Shown here piece by piece: positions 1 through 8,798 of a DNA stretch of 64,000 nt (position 1 is the stretch's first letter; every line of letters begins with the position of its first letter). Position numbers and translations under genes: made by a program. The stretch comes from JAMOAW01 sp039908535 (GTDB lineage: Bacteria > Pseudomonadota > Magnetococcia > Magnetococcales > JADFZT01), in contig JAMOAW010000007.1 in the NCBI GenBank assembly GCA_039908535.1, positions 1 to 64,000 of the forward strand, written 5' to 3'. The notes under the pieces were generated by a model. That model was not told the DNA's origin. It saw nothing but the letters and a program-made list of their open reading frames with translations, and did not search any database.

Positions 1-9
1 CAAAAAAAA

Positions 10-125
10 ATCAAAGGCCAAACCCTGGGGGATGAATCCCCCAGACCCCCTCTTTTTTTTAAGACTTAAAAAAAAAGGGTGGGGGGAATTGGGGGGCGGT
101 TCTCCGCCCCCCAAGGTCTTAATTT
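10..125. repeat. Dispersed intergenic hairpin repeat, copy 1
   Basis: Two G/C-rich hairpins stand side by side. The first has arms CTGGGGGA and TCCCCCAG around a TGAA loop and is followed by a run of T. The second has arms of the type TTGGGGGGCGG and CCGCCCCCCAA. Similar pairs recur about ten times between genes in this window. The rest of the stretch up to the first gene at 291 is AT-rich, and I see nothing else in it. Confidence 0.8.
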
Positions 126-290
126 TTATTTTTCCGATACATCAAGCAAAACCCATTCCAAACTTATATAAAACAAACAAAAACCAAAAAAAACTCATCT
201 GACGCAATCATTCACGCACAGATAAATATTGCATAACATGATGTTTTAAAGTAAATTTGTTTTTATTTAAACAAAACTCGAAGGAAAAAC

Positions 291-839
291 ATGCCAACAA
301 CACCGCAAACAACCCCAATTGTAGAAGTTTTAGTGGGGGATATTACACAACTAAACGTTGACGCCATTGTCAATGCCGCCAACTCTTCTCTCCTAGGGGG
401 CGGTGGCGTAGATGGGGCCATCCATCAAGCAGGAGGGGCTGCCATTCTCGCCGAATGCCGCGCCATCCGCGCCCAACACTACCCGCAAGGTCTCCCCACG
501 GGAAAGGCAGTAATAACCACTGGTGGCCATCTCCCTGCCCCATTCGTCATTCACACCGTTGGCCCCATCTACCACACCGACCCCAACCCAAGCGAACATT
601 TAACCGCCTGCTACCAAAACGCCTTAACCCTAGCCCACACCCATCAACTCACATCGGTGGCATTTCCAAACATCAGTACAGGTGCCTACGGCTATCCAAA
701 AACCGCTGCCGCCCAGATCGCTATCCACGCCATTCGCACCTTTTTAAACCAACACCACCCCACCTCCATTCAACGTATTCTCTTGGTGGCTTTTTCGGAA
801 AGCGATGCAAAAGTGCTACGCCAGGTACTGCAGGCATGA
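291..839 (+). CDS. Macrodomain protein (O-acetyl-ADP-ribose deacetylase, YmdB-like)
   Basis: This 182-residue protein is a single macrodomain, the usual length for the YmdB type. It carries the ADP-ribose-binding NAAN at residues 28-31, the glycine-rich GGGGVDGAIH at 36-45 and the STGAYGYP loop near residue 130. Family members bind ADP-ribose and usually remove acetyl or ADP-ribosyl groups from small molecules or proteins in the cytoplasm. The ATG start follows AAGGA at good spacing. It stands alone on the plus strand, facing a minus-strand operon, so the context gives no partner. The fold assignment is firm; the exact substrate is inferred from the family. Confidence 0.92.
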   Translation: MPTTPQTTPIVEVLVGDITQLNVDAIVNAANSSLLGGGGVDGAIHQAGGAAILAECRAIRAQHYPQGLPTGKAVITTGGHLPAPFVIHTVGPIYHTDPNPSEHLTACYQNALTLAHTHQLTSVAFPNISTGAYGYPKTAAAQIAIHAIRTFLNQHHPTSIQRILLVAFSESDAKVLRQVLQA

Positions 840-870
840 ACAAACATGCACATCAGAAGGGTTAACGGCT

Positions 871-2952
871 TTACACGCTATGTGCTCCCCTTTGCTGCTC
901 CTGAAATTTTTTTTCTAACAACGCCTCAAACTGCTCGCCAGGAAGGGGACGGCTAAAATAATAACCTTGAATTTCATTACATTTTTCCCTACGTAAAAAA
1001 TCCATCTGGGCGGTGGTCTCCACCCCTTCAGCAATAACTTGTAAATTAAGACTGCGAGCCAGACCAATAAAGGCCCGCACAATTGCCGCATCTTCGGGAT
1101 TGATCGTGCAATTGCAAATGAAAGATTGATCAATCTTGAGGGTATCAATGGGAAAACGCTTAAGATAACTTAATGAAGAAAAACCGGTACCAAAATCATC
1201 GATGGCCAAACGGACTCGAATATCGGCCAACGATTGCAACTTTGCGTATGTCTCATCCACATCCCCCATGGCAATGGACTCGGTTAATTCCAACTCCAAC
1301 CACTGATGACTCAAGCCCGTCTCGGCCAACGTGCGTACCACAACATCAACAAATTCCGCTTGCTGAAACTGCAATCCCGATAAATTAACCGAAATCCGCA
1401 AGGGCGGATACCCCATATCCTGCCACTTTTTCGTCTGAGCACAGGCACTCCTTAAGGCCCATTTGCCCATGGGGATGATCAATCCCGTCTCCTCAGCCAA
1501 CGAAATAAACTCCCCTGGCGAAACCAACCCCCGACGGGGATGCTGCCAGCGGATCAACGCCTCCATTCCCACCAATTCCCCGGTTATTAAATCTATTTGT
1601 GGTTGATAATGAAGAATAAATTCCTTTCTTTCCACTGCCGTCCGCAACTCTTGTTCCATAAGCATTCTGGCCATGGAAGAGACATTCAAATCTTGATGGT
1701 AAAATTGAAAATTATTCCGGCCCAACTCTTTGGCATGATACATGGCCACTTCGGTATTTTTAAGCAACGTATTGATATCCTCCCCATCCAGAGGATACAA
1801 CCCAATGCCGATACTAGCCCCTAAAAACAGCTCCAGTTGATCCAGCACAAAGGGGTGTAACAGTTGATCCAACAAAGACTGGGCGATTTGAGCCAACTCC
1901 TGAGAATTGGAGACCTTAGGCACCACCAAGCCAAATTCATCCCCTCCCATACGGGCCAAGGTGATCCTCTCCAGCACAGAATGCGCCAAGCGCCGACTCA
2001 CCTCCACCAACAACCGATCCCCCACCTCATGCCCCATGCTCTCATTGACCATTTTAAAACGATCCAAATCCAACAACATCACCCCAACCAACTCTTTGGA
2101 TGAACGACTCTCCAGACAGGCCTGATTTAAACGTTCATGAAACAACAACCGATTGGGTAGATTGGTCAATGAATCGTGCCCCGTCACATACAGCAAATTT
2201 TCTTCTGATTCTCGAATGTTGGTTAAATCTGAAAAGAGTGTGACATAATTCACAATATCCCCAGTAGGAGAACGAACCGCACTGATATTCAGCCACTGGG
2301 GATAGATCTCCCCGTTGGCGCGTCGATTCCAAACCTCCCCCTGCCATTTATAAGTATGCTGCAATACAGCCCACATCTCCTGATAAAAATGGGCATCGTG
2401 ACGACCAGATTTGAGAAGATTCATGTTCTTCCCCACCGCCATTTCCGAAGGATAGCCGGTAATCTGGCTAAAAGCGGGATTAACCGATTGAATGATCGCC
2501 CGGGCATCGGTCACCACAATCCCTTCGTTGGTATTTTCAAACACACTGGCCGCCAAATAAAGTTTACGTTCGGCCTGAATCGAGTTCCATAGATATTTCA
2601 CCCGATTGCGCAAAATAGCCCAATGAATCGGCTTGGTGATAAAATCCACCGCACCCGCCTCATACGCCCGATCCACAGATTCATCATCATGGAGACCGGT
2701 AATCATCAAAACCGGTATATGCCGACCCTCGGTGCGCCCCTTGATCCACACACAAGCCTCAAATCCGTTCATCACCGGCATTTTAGCATCCATCAAGACG
2801 ATATCTGGCAGACGCCTTTTAAACGCCTCAACCACCTGCAACCCATCTTCCAAAGGCAATACCTCATACCCCATTTTTTCTAAAAAACGACTCAACATCA
2901 GACGGGTAACGGCATCATCCTCTACCACAAAAAAAAAGGGGGTTTTATCCAT
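871..2952 (-). CDS. Response regulator with PAS, GGDEF and EAL domains
   Basis: About 693 residues with four domains in order: a receiver domain (about 5-125, acidic pair after FFVVEDD and phospho-acceptor in VLMDAKMP), a PAS domain (about 135-250), GGDEF (about 262-425, intact GGDEF motif near 337) and EAL (about 435-680, intact EAL motif near 464 plus DDFGTGFSSL). Such proteins make and/or degrade cyclic di-GMP under phosphorelay control. Both catalytic motifs look intact, so the net activity cannot be predicted. The in-frame ATG at 2952 is preferred to a TTG three codons upstream; neither has a clear Shine-Dalgarno sequence. It follows the yfcE-like gene by about 25 bases and is probably co-transcribed. 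No cognate kinase is adjacent. Confidence 0.93.
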   Translation of the reverse strand: MDKTPFFFVVEDDAVTRLMLSRFLEKMGYEVLPLEDGLQVVEAFKRRLPDIVLMDAKMPVMNGFEACVWIKGRTEGRHIPVLMITGLHDDESVDRAYEAGAVDFITKPIHWAILRNRVKYLWNSIQAERKLYLAASVFENTNEGIVVTDARAIIQSVNPAFSQITGYPSEMAVGKNMNLLKSGRHDAHFYQEMWAVLQHTYKWQGEVWNRRANGEIYPQWLNISAVRSPTGDIVNYVTLFSDLTNIRESEENLLYVTGHDSLTNLPNRLLFHERLNQACLESRSSKELVGVMLLDLDRFKMVNESMGHEVGDRLLVEVSRRLAHSVLERITLARMGGDEFGLVVPKVSNSQELAQIAQSLLDQLLHPFVLDQLELFLGASIGIGLYPLDGEDINTLLKNTEVAMYHAKELGRNNFQFYHQDLNVSSMARMLMEQELRTAVERKEFILHYQPQIDLITGELVGMEALIRWQHPRRGLVSPGEFISLAEETGLIIPMGKWALRSACAQTKKWQDMGYPPLRISVNLSGLQFQQAEFVDVVVRTLAETGLSHQWLELELTESIAMGDVDETYAKLQSLADIRVRLAIDDFGTGFSSLSYLKRFPIDTLKIDQSFICNCTINPEDAAIVRAFIGLARSLNLQVIAEGVETTAQMDFLRREKCNEIQGYYFSRPLPGEQFEALLEKKFQEQQRGAHSV

Positions 2953-2976
2953 CACAGCCAATCATAAAATTAAAAG

Positions 2977-3462
2977 TTACAGGTCAATAAGTTCCACACT
3001 CCAATCGTGTGTCTCCACCACCATCACCGTTGCCCGCATTCCGAAACCATGTGCCGTACCGGGATTGAGTACCCAAGTATTCCCCTGCAACCGATTTTCT
3101 GGTGTATGGGTATGGCCACACACCACCGCCCGATAACGCCCCGAATCTATCAAAGACCTTTTCAGTGAGGAGACCGTGCCATGATAGACCGCCAGTAGCC
3201 CCTCTTCGGTCTCCAACTCCAAAAAATCCCCTTCCAAACGGCCCTGAATTTTCGCAAACATTTTAGCAAGTCCCAACTTTTCGCCATCGTTGTTGCCAAA
3301 AACCGCCGCAACCGTAAGTCCATCCAAGGCCAAAATGGCCGGAGGACTGATAAAATCTCCCGCATGGATGACCAAATCGACCCCCCTTTCTTTAAACAAT
3401 TGCGCCGCCTTGCCAATATGGTCCAAATGATCATGGGAGTCTGAAATCAAACCAATTTTCAA
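2977..3462 (-). CDS. YfcE/MJ0936-family metallophosphoesterase
   Basis: A calcineurin-like phosphodiesterase of about 161 residues. Metal-binding motifs are visible in order: the SDSHDH start, HAGDF, GNND and the C-terminal CGHTHTP. YfcE-family enzymes hydrolyse phosphodiesters using Mn or a similar metal; the natural substrate is unknown. The start is taken as TTG at 3462 because AAGGAG lies seven bases upstream of it. The ATG at 3480 would put that Shine-Dalgarno sequence inside the gene and has none of its own. A MITE-like element begins a few bases upstream, so the element may supply or disturb the promoter. The REC-GGDEF-EAL gene lies just downstream. Confidence 0.88.
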   Translation of the reverse strand: MKIGLISDSHDHLDHIGKAAQLFKERGVDLVIHAGDFISPPAILALDGLTVAAVFGNNDGEKLGLAKMFAKIQGRLEGDFLELETEEGLLAVYHGTVSSLKRSLIDSGRYRAVVCGHTHTPENRLQGNTWVLNPGTAHGFGMRATVMVVETHDWSVELIDL

Positions 3463-3486
3463 TTTTTTCTCCTTTTGCATCAAACG

Positions 3487-3703
3487 GGACGACCACACTT
3501 AACCGTGGTCGTCTGTTTTTTGATTTTATGATTTAAAAAAAAAGGGGTCTGGGGGATTGCCCCCAGGGTTTTGCCTTTGCTTTTGACCTCGGTTTTGCTT
3601 CCTTCAAAAAGCAGGGGGATTGGGGGATGCCATCCCCCAAGGTCTTGACTTTGCTTTTTGTTCACACTCGTTCATCGTCCACACTTCAATATGGTGGTAC
3701 CCC
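3487..3703. mobile_element. MITE-like non-coding element, copy A
   Basis: A 215-base stretch with imperfect inverted ends: a left end reading GGGACGACCACACTTAACCG and a right end whose complement reads GGGGTACCACCATATTGAAG. Inside are two strong G/C hairpins of the dispersed repeat family. A second copy with the same ends, in the opposite orientation, lies at 22844-23081. A 16-base direct repeat flanks copy A (3471-3486 and 3702-3717, CCTTTTGCATCAAACG against CCTTTTGCGTCAAACG), which looks like a target duplication. No transposase is encoded. It separates gspN from the yfcE-like gene. Confidence 0.65.
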
Positions 3704-3753
3704 TTTTGCGTCAAACGCAAACAACGTCAAAACCATTTCTCCCCAAACAAAAC

Positions 3754-4548
3754 TCAAATCCCCTTCCAGCCAGGCCATTTGCCATTCAAATTCACCCTAA
3801 CCCCGCCATTAGCGATTGGTTTTCCAATATTTTTCAATATGTTAGATAACTTGTGTTCATCATTTTTATCACGGGGAGTGATCTCACCATTGAGATTATA
3901 GCGGCCTTGTTCATCCATTTTAAATTCGAGACGCACAGCAAGGATCGTATCATTTTTTCCCTCAAAGGAAACATCCTGAATCTGAGCCATTAACTTGTGA
4001 TCCACCGTTTGCGCCTGAATTTTAAAGTCACCCAGGAACAACTTCATCGGCGTCACCATGGTGAGATCATGCAACATAACCGCGCCGTTCAAAAACACCA
4101 ACTGAGTTTGACTCAAAAGGACGCGCTCTAACTGCCATTGAATCCGCGCCAAAATCCCCTCTGGAAGATCAGGAATCAACCCTCGCAATTGATCCAAGGT
4201 AACCCTCCCCTGCACCCCTTCCAGAAAGAAGGTATCCCAATGCAGTGGTCCCCAACCGATCCGCCCACCCCCAGCCCAGCTGTCGGATTTTCCAAATGCA
4301 AAATTGAACGCAATCTCCCCAAACAACAAAGCCTGGGGTCGAAAACGCCAAGCCAACGCCTCCACAGGCCTTTTTTCCACCAACAAACGATCTGCATGGC
4401 CATTCCAGACCGTTCCTTCTACAGCAGAAAAAGAGAGCTCATTCGTTTTAGGAATCCCCCAATCCACCACTTTCTGTGCAGGCAGTCCGGCCAGCAAAAA
4501 TAAAAAATAAGCAAAGAAAGCAATGGTCACATACCCACGAACTCCCAT
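3754..4548 (-). CDS. gspN: Type II secretion system protein N
   Basis: A 264-residue protein with an N-terminal membrane anchor (about 7-24) followed by a periplasmic beta-rich region. The GTVWNGHA segment and the spacing of LAWRF/ALLFG are typical of GspN. GspN is an inner-membrane accessory of the type II secretion machine whose precise role is poorly defined. The ATG at 4548 overlaps the gspM stop codon (TGATG), and GGAGGGG just before it supplies the ribosome-binding site; a TTG five codons upstream is unlikely. It is the last gene of the gsp operon and is followed by the MITE-like element. Confidence 0.85.
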   Translation of the reverse strand: MGVRGYVTIAFFAYFLFLLAGLPAQKVVDWGIPKTNELSFSAVEGTVWNGHADRLLVEKRPVEALAWRFRPQALLFGEIAFNFAFGKSDSWAGGGRIGWGPLHWDTFFLEGVQGRVTLDQLRGLIPDLPEGILARIQWQLERVLLSQTQLVFLNGAVMLHDLTMVTPMKLFLGDFKIQAQTVDHKLMAQIQDVSFEGKNDTILAVRLEFKMDEQGRYNLNGEITPRDKNDEHKLSNILKNIGKPIANGGVRVNLNGKWPGWKGI

Positions 4549-5066
4549 CACCCCTCCATCCAACCCAAAAGCAACCTAGCACGAACCAAACCGGGGGAAC
4601 TCTCTTTTTCAACCGTCAACGATTGCACCTCCACCCCCAAATTTTGATTTATATTTACCAACCAAGCCACCAATTTCTCAAAAGAGGCCCCTTCCAATAA
4701 AATACGGACCCGATTCTCCCCTTGAGGTTCCACTTGCTTGATCGCCCCGGCCAAAGATTGCGCCCGTGCCGTTTGATCGGCCAGAGCAAAAAGCGAACCA
4801 CGCTTGACGTTTCCGCCGCCACTGCGCACAGGAGCAACTTTCAGACGCTTGACCTCCACAGCTGACTCTTCCATCCAATGCAGCGTGGAGACTCTTTCAA
4901 CCATCTGTTGGTGACGGTCCTGGATATGATCGATCAAAGGCAACCAAAATAAAAACACAATCCCGATTGCTATTAAAACACCCCCACCCACCGCCAGCAC
5001 CAGCTGTTCCCGTGAGGAGAAGCGCTGCCAGAGAGGTCGCCAATTGAGCCCAAACGATCGTTTCAT
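4548..5066 (-). CDS. gspM: Type II secretion system protein M
   Basis: A 172-residue bitopic inner-membrane protein. A short cytoplasmic N-terminus is followed by one membrane segment (about 24-44, VLAVGGGVLIAIGIVFLFWL) and then a coiled segment and a ferredoxin-like periplasmic domain. GspM dimerises with GspL in the inner-membrane platform that couples the ATPase to the pseudopilus. The ATG overlaps the gspL stop codon (ATGA), and gspN begins at its own stop, so translation is tightly coupled. Length and position between gspL and gspN support the call; sequence conservation in this family is always weak. Confidence 0.87.
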   Translation of the reverse strand: MKRSFGLNWRPLWQRFSSREQLVLAVGGGVLIAIGIVFLFWLPLIDHIQDRHQQMVERVSTLHWMEESAVEVKRLKVAPVRSGGGNVKRGSLFALADQTARAQSLAGAIKQVEPQGENRVRILLEGASFEKLVAWLVNINQNLGVEVQSLTVEKESSPGLVRARLLLGWMEG

Positions 5067-6325
5067 TTTCCCCCTACCCCTATCCGCACATGACCCACCA
5101 CCCCTTGATCATCCTGAGCCGCTGATAACAACTCTACGCTCAAACCCGCCAAATTTCCCAACCGCTCTTTGAGTTGATCCAGTTGCTGCAAATCAACGCA
5201 CCGAACATGAATTTCCAACTTCCCCTCCTGGTAGCGCAACCGCTCGGTGATCACCCCGGTCGCCTTTTGAATCTCTGGTCCCACCAAGCCATAGAGATCC
5301 AAAAATCCACTTTTGACCGAGGAGGGCTTTAAATTTAAATTATTTTTATCATTTAAAAAAAGTTTCATTTGCGCTTTAGGGTCCACCACTTTACGGACAT
5401 CGGGAAAGGCTTGCCGATAGACCGCTTCAATCTGCTGGTCCATCGACTCAATCTGCCGCCCCAACTGCTGATCCTCCACCACCCGCTGAGCAACGATCCA
5501 ACCCAGATAAACCGCCAATAACGCCACCGTAGACCAAAATGGACGCAGCACCCCCAGCCAATGATGACGCTGACTTAATCGCCCTTGCAGTAAATTAATC
5601 GCCTCGGAAGCGACATAATGACGGGCCAAAAAAACATAAGGATCTTCATGCTCCCCCTCTATAGTCACAGTCAACCCCAATTTTTCCACACCATCCATAG
5701 CTCTCAACGGCTCGGTCAACCCATTCACCACCCGCAACGCCGAGCGGGTGGGATGCTCTCCGCCCCGTGCTGCCGACTCCAATGCCAGCTCCAAATTGCC
5801 CGCATCCACAGCAAAACCGGCGTGAACTGCGGTGCGCACCAAAAACCGCTCGAAAAATTCCAAGAGGGTCCAAACCCCGATTTCTAATGGAAGCAAATCC
5901 ACTTCACTTACCATGGCCTCTGGTCGAATTCCCAAGGCGGACAAATCCTCTAGCCAGCGGTTCATGCGCTGCTTGGAAACCACAGCCACGGGCCAACCAT
6001 CCTCCAAAGAACGCTGTCCCAGAGCAAAATAAACGCTCTCCACCCCCCCAATGATTTGTTCTTCCAGTTGAAAGGGAACCGCTTTTTCAATGTTGGCGCG
6101 ACTGGTTTTGGGCAATCGCACCCGGGTCAACAGGACCTCAGTCCCAGGCACCACCGCCACGACCCGCCGTCCAGACAACCGTCCGCCAAGGCCCGCCAAA
6201 GGTTCCGGCTGCACATTTTTTTTCTCCGCTGGATTCGCGTTAAAGTGATCCGAATCGACCCAAATCACCCCAGGATCCACCCCCTGAACAAGCTCTGAAA
6301 AAAAAAGAAATATCGGTCCCGACAT
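5063..6325 (-). CDS. gspL: Type II secretion system protein L
   Basis: A 420-residue protein with an actin-like cytoplasmic N-terminal domain (about 1-250; the stretch around PGTEVLLTRVRLP and FQLEEQI is typical), a single membrane segment near 262-282 (LRPFWSTVALLAVYLGWIVA) and a periplasmic C-terminal domain. GspL recruits the secretion ATPase GspE to the inner membrane and binds GspM. No gspE is present in this window, so its partner must be encoded elsewhere or have been separated by the upstream insertion. The start is two bases after the gspK stop codon. Confidence 0.9.
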   Translation of the reverse strand: MSGPIFLFFSELVQGVDPGVIWVDSDHFNANPAEKKNVQPEPLAGLGGRLSGRRVVAVVPGTEVLLTRVRLPKTSRANIEKAVPFQLEEQIIGGVESVYFALGQRSLEDGWPVAVVSKQRMNRWLEDLSALGIRPEAMVSEVDLLPLEIGVWTLLEFFERFLVRTAVHAGFAVDAGNLELALESAARGGEHPTRSALRVVNGLTEPLRAMDGVEKLGLTVTIEGEHEDPYVFLARHYVASEAINLLQGRLSQRHHWLGVLRPFWSTVALLAVYLGWIVAQRVVEDQQLGRQIESMDQQIEAVYRQAFPDVRKVVDPKAQMKLFLNDKNNLNLKPSSVKSGFLDLYGLVGPEIQKATGVITERLRYQEGKLEIHVRCVDLQQLDQLKERLGNLAGLSVELLSAAQDDQGVVGHVRIGVGGK

Positions 6326-6327
6326 GG

Positions 6328-7257
6328 CTACATGACCCCCTGTCCGCGCATCTGCACGGTCACTTTGCCTTTGTCGCGTTTTAACAAACTAAACAATTGC
6401 ATCCGCCCCCGCCCCACATTCACTTGAGAGTTTACCAAAAAATAGTGGCTACCCACATCCAATCCATCCTTTGCAATGGTTTTTCCGACCAAAATGTTAC
6501 TCTGGACGAACTTATCCACACTAGAAAAATCTGCAATTTCACGGCTATCCACCAACGCCTCGGCATCGCTCCGTTCGATCCCCTCCCCCAACGCCATGAG
6601 TATCTCCACTGGCGCGGTGTTGACATTAATTGCGGTCCACCCGGGAAGAACCGCCACCAATGGTTCCAACTTCCGAAAGAGCTCTTTATCGACTCCCGCG
6701 ATTAAGTATAACTCCGTCACACTGGTAAACAATCGCCCTGCACTCGGATAAGGAGGCTCCAAACTCATATAGGTGCCACTCTCAGCCCCACCCGGTTGAC
6801 GGACCTCCTGATCCACATCCATCCAATCCAACAGCGCATTGACCAACCCAGGATCCAACTCTAAGATGGTCAACAGCCGTTGTAACCGCGCCACCTCCAA
6901 CTCACTGGGTTTGCCCTCTTTCAGTAGACTATTTAAATTAAATCGGCCCTGCAGATCGATAATTTTGCCAGTGGCCACTCCCCCCTCCACTTGAATGGGA
7001 GCCAAACTCATGGCCCAATCGTCCGCCAAACCATCGGTGGCCCCCTTATCCCGACGCAAAACCCCCATCGCCCAAGACTCCCCACCCAAGGCATCCTGGT
7101 AGGCTTGATCTACATTTAGCAAAGTGGCCGTGCGCCGAATATCCAACTGCTGTTCGGTGGACATCCCCACCAAGAGCAGCGTTCCCAACACCACCACCAA
7201 CATAGCGGTAATCAACGCCACCCCACGCTGAGGATTGAGATGATCCGAGGCGTTCAT
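6328..7257 (-). CDS. gspK: Type II secretion system minor pseudopilin K
   Basis: A 309-residue minor pseudopilin. The prepilin leader ends in QRG before VALITAMLVVVLGTLLL, so the peptidase would cut after the glycine near residue 12. As in other GspK proteins the usual glutamate at mature position 5 is absent. The long globular part includes the helical insert typical of K (YMSLEPPYPSAGRLF and INVNTAPVEIL). GspK caps the pseudopilus tip with GspI and GspJ. The ATG overlaps the gspJ stop codon (ATGA). Confidence 0.93.
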   Translation of the reverse strand: MNASDHLNPQRGVALITAMLVVVLGTLLLVGMSTEQQLDIRRTATLLNVDQAYQDALGGESWAMGVLRRDKGATDGLADDWAMSLAPIQVEGGVATGKIIDLQGRFNLNSLLKEGKPSELEVARLQRLLTILELDPGLVNALLDWMDVDQEVRQPGGAESGTYMSLEPPYPSAGRLFTSVTELYLIAGVDKELFRKLEPLVAVLPGWTAINVNTAPVEILMALGEGIERSDAEALVDSREIADFSSVDKFVQSNILVGKTIAKDGLDVGSHYFLVNSQVNVGRGRMQLFSLLKRDKGKVTVQMRGQGVM

Positions 7258-7886
7258 GGCGTAGCCACCCGAAAAAGCCGCCGAACTTTACCCCAACCCA
7301 CCTTTTCAACCACCACCTCCACCGCCTTGGGTAATGGGTCACTCTCTCCAGAAGAGTAGGGCGGCCAAGATCCGTTCCAGACCAAATGTTGATCCAAAAA
7401 ACGGATCTCAACATTTTGAACCTGGGACAATACCTTCGTTTTAAGGGGTACACTGCCCGACGACCGATCCAAGGTGCTCCAATAAGAACGATAGAGTATC
7501 CCTTCTGGATCCAAAGACCAAGCCACCCGCTGCAAAGCACTACGCCGCCCCTGTTGCGGATTTTGCCATCCAGTCCGAGTTAACTCCAAAAAAGGCTCTC
7601 CCCCCTCCTCTCCCAACAGTGCGGGCCGCTCTGTTGCCGTTGCCTCATCGAAGATTGGCCGCGCCACGCTCTGTTCCACATCCCGACCCAGCAAGGCAAA
7701 CATCAACTGCAGCTTCCCCAACTCCTCCACCCGCACCGAGGAACTCTCTTTGGCCCGCAGCACAGAGGCCAACCCACCATAGGCCATCAGAGCCAAAACT
7801 GCAAATACAGCCAACGCCACCACCAATTCAATAAGGGTAAATCCGTGGTGCTGATCATATAAACGCCTAGGCTCAAAGCACGGCAA
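7254..7886 (-). CDS. gspJ: Type II secretion system minor pseudopilin J
   Basis: About 210 residues with a prepilin cleavage site HHG before FTLIELVVALAVFAVLALMA. GspJ forms the tip complex with GspI and GspK. No ATG fits close to the leader. I favour TTG at 7886, because GGAGG lies six bases upstream and the resulting leader is about 15 residues; an in-frame ATG at 7901 is possible but has no Shine-Dalgarno sequence. With the TTG start the gene overlaps the end of gspI by 14 bases, in keeping with the compact operon. Confidence 0.88.
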   Translation of the reverse strand: MPCFEPRRLYDQHHGFTLIELVVALAVFAVLALMAYGGLASVLRAKESSSVRVEELGKLQLMFALLGRDVEQSVARPIFDEATATERPALLGEEGGEPFLELTRTGWQNPQQGRRSALQRVAWSLDPEGILYRSYWSTLDRSSGSVPLKTKVLSQVQNVEIRFLDQHLVWNGSWPPYSSGESDPLPKAVEVVVEKVGWGKVRRLFRVATP

Positions 7887-8247
7887 GATAGGCCTCCACA
7901 TGGGCCAAAGAGGAACCGGTTCGGCCTTCGTTGCCAAACACCGCCACGTTCAGCCGTCGCACCGCTGGTTCTGGAGTTTCGGAAATGGTCACGGTCCAAA
8001 ACCATTTTCGCCCGGCCATCTCCTCTTCGCCCTTTAAAATCTCCACCGCCCCCTTTCCGGTTGTCTGTTGCTCCACGACTTGATTCATCGCCACCCAATG
8101 GGCCAAGGTTCGTTCCTGAAGATAAGCCGCATTGTGGGTGTAATTCCCAGAGGCCTCTACCAACGCCGACAGAGCCACCGCCAATACCACCAAAGCCACC
8201 AAGACCTCAATCAAGGTAAACCCACCCACCCCATTTTTTTCTTTCAT
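7873..8247 (-). CDS. gspI: Type II secretion system minor pseudopilin I
   Basis: A 124-residue pseudopilin. The leader MKEKNGVGG precedes FTLIEVLVALVVLAVALSAL, with the glutamate at mature position 5. GspI is the core of the GspI-J-K tip complex. The ATG at 8247 overlaps the gspH stop (ATGA) and is preceded by a strong AGGAGGTG ribosome-binding site at about eight bases. Upstream in-frame codons are therefore not part of the gene. Confidence 0.92.
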   Translation of the reverse strand: MKEKNGVGGFTLIEVLVALVVLAVALSALVEASGNYTHNAAYLQERTLAHWVAMNQVVEQQTTGKGAVEILKGEEEMAGRKWFWTVTISETPEPAVRRLNVAVFGNEGRTGSSLAHVEAYLAVL

Positions 8248-8798
8248 AAAATGGACACCTCCTGCAAGGTGATCTCCCCCACCGCACTCCCGCTTAACCG
8301 CCATTGTTTGCCCTTTAGCCCCTCTATGGTGAGCACAAATGGCGACAACTCGCCGCTGGAATAGAGATAAATTTGTGGCAAAGCCGTAGGATTTACTTCC
8401 AGAGAGAGCGGTTCCCCTTCCACTTCCAATGTAAAAAAACACCCCTCTGGCAAAGTGCGTTTACGCCACAGGGCATCCTGCTCTGGGGAGAGCCATTTTT
8501 CGATACGATCTTGCACTAGAAAGGAATAACTATTTTTTTCCAAAAGGAGACCCCACTCCTGAAAGGAAAAAATCGCTTCATTGGCCGCAAGCCCCAGCAA
8601 TTTTTCCAAACGGTGCGCCTCCTCTCCCAAACGACGCTCTTCATCCACCTGTCCCACCGACAGAAGGCTCATACTTAACAAAATACCCATAATGACAAAA
8701 ACAACCAACAGTTCAATCAGGGTAAATCCCGCCCCGGATCCTCTTTTATACACCCAGCGTTGGGAGAAAAAGTCGGGTAAAATCACTCCAAATTCCAA
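8244..8798 (-). CDS. gspH: Type II secretion system minor pseudopilin H
   Basis: Up to 184 residues with a prepilin site GAG before FTLIELLVVFVIMGILLSM, glutamate at mature position 5, and a globular C-terminal domain. GspH links the pseudopilus tip to the GspG shaft. The start is uncertain: TTG at 8798 overlaps the gspG stop region, GTG at 8786 and GTG at 8753 are alternatives, and none has a good ribosome-binding site. The identity follows from operon order G-H-I-J-K and the family motif. Confidence 0.85.
   Translation of the reverse strand: MEFGVILPDFFSQRWVYKRGSGAGFTLIELLVVFVIMGILLSMSLLSVGQVDEERRLGEEAHRLEKLLGLAANEAIFSFQEWGLLLEKNSYSFLVQDRIEKWLSPEQDALWRKRTLPEGCFFTLEVEGEPLSLEVNPTALPQIYLYSSGELSPFVLTIEGLKGKQWRLSGSAVGEITLQEVSIL

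Noticed and set aside
6512..6520. A third perfect DnaA box, TTATCCACA
   Set aside because: It lies inside the gspK coding sequence; one such 9-mer is expected by chance in a window of this size.
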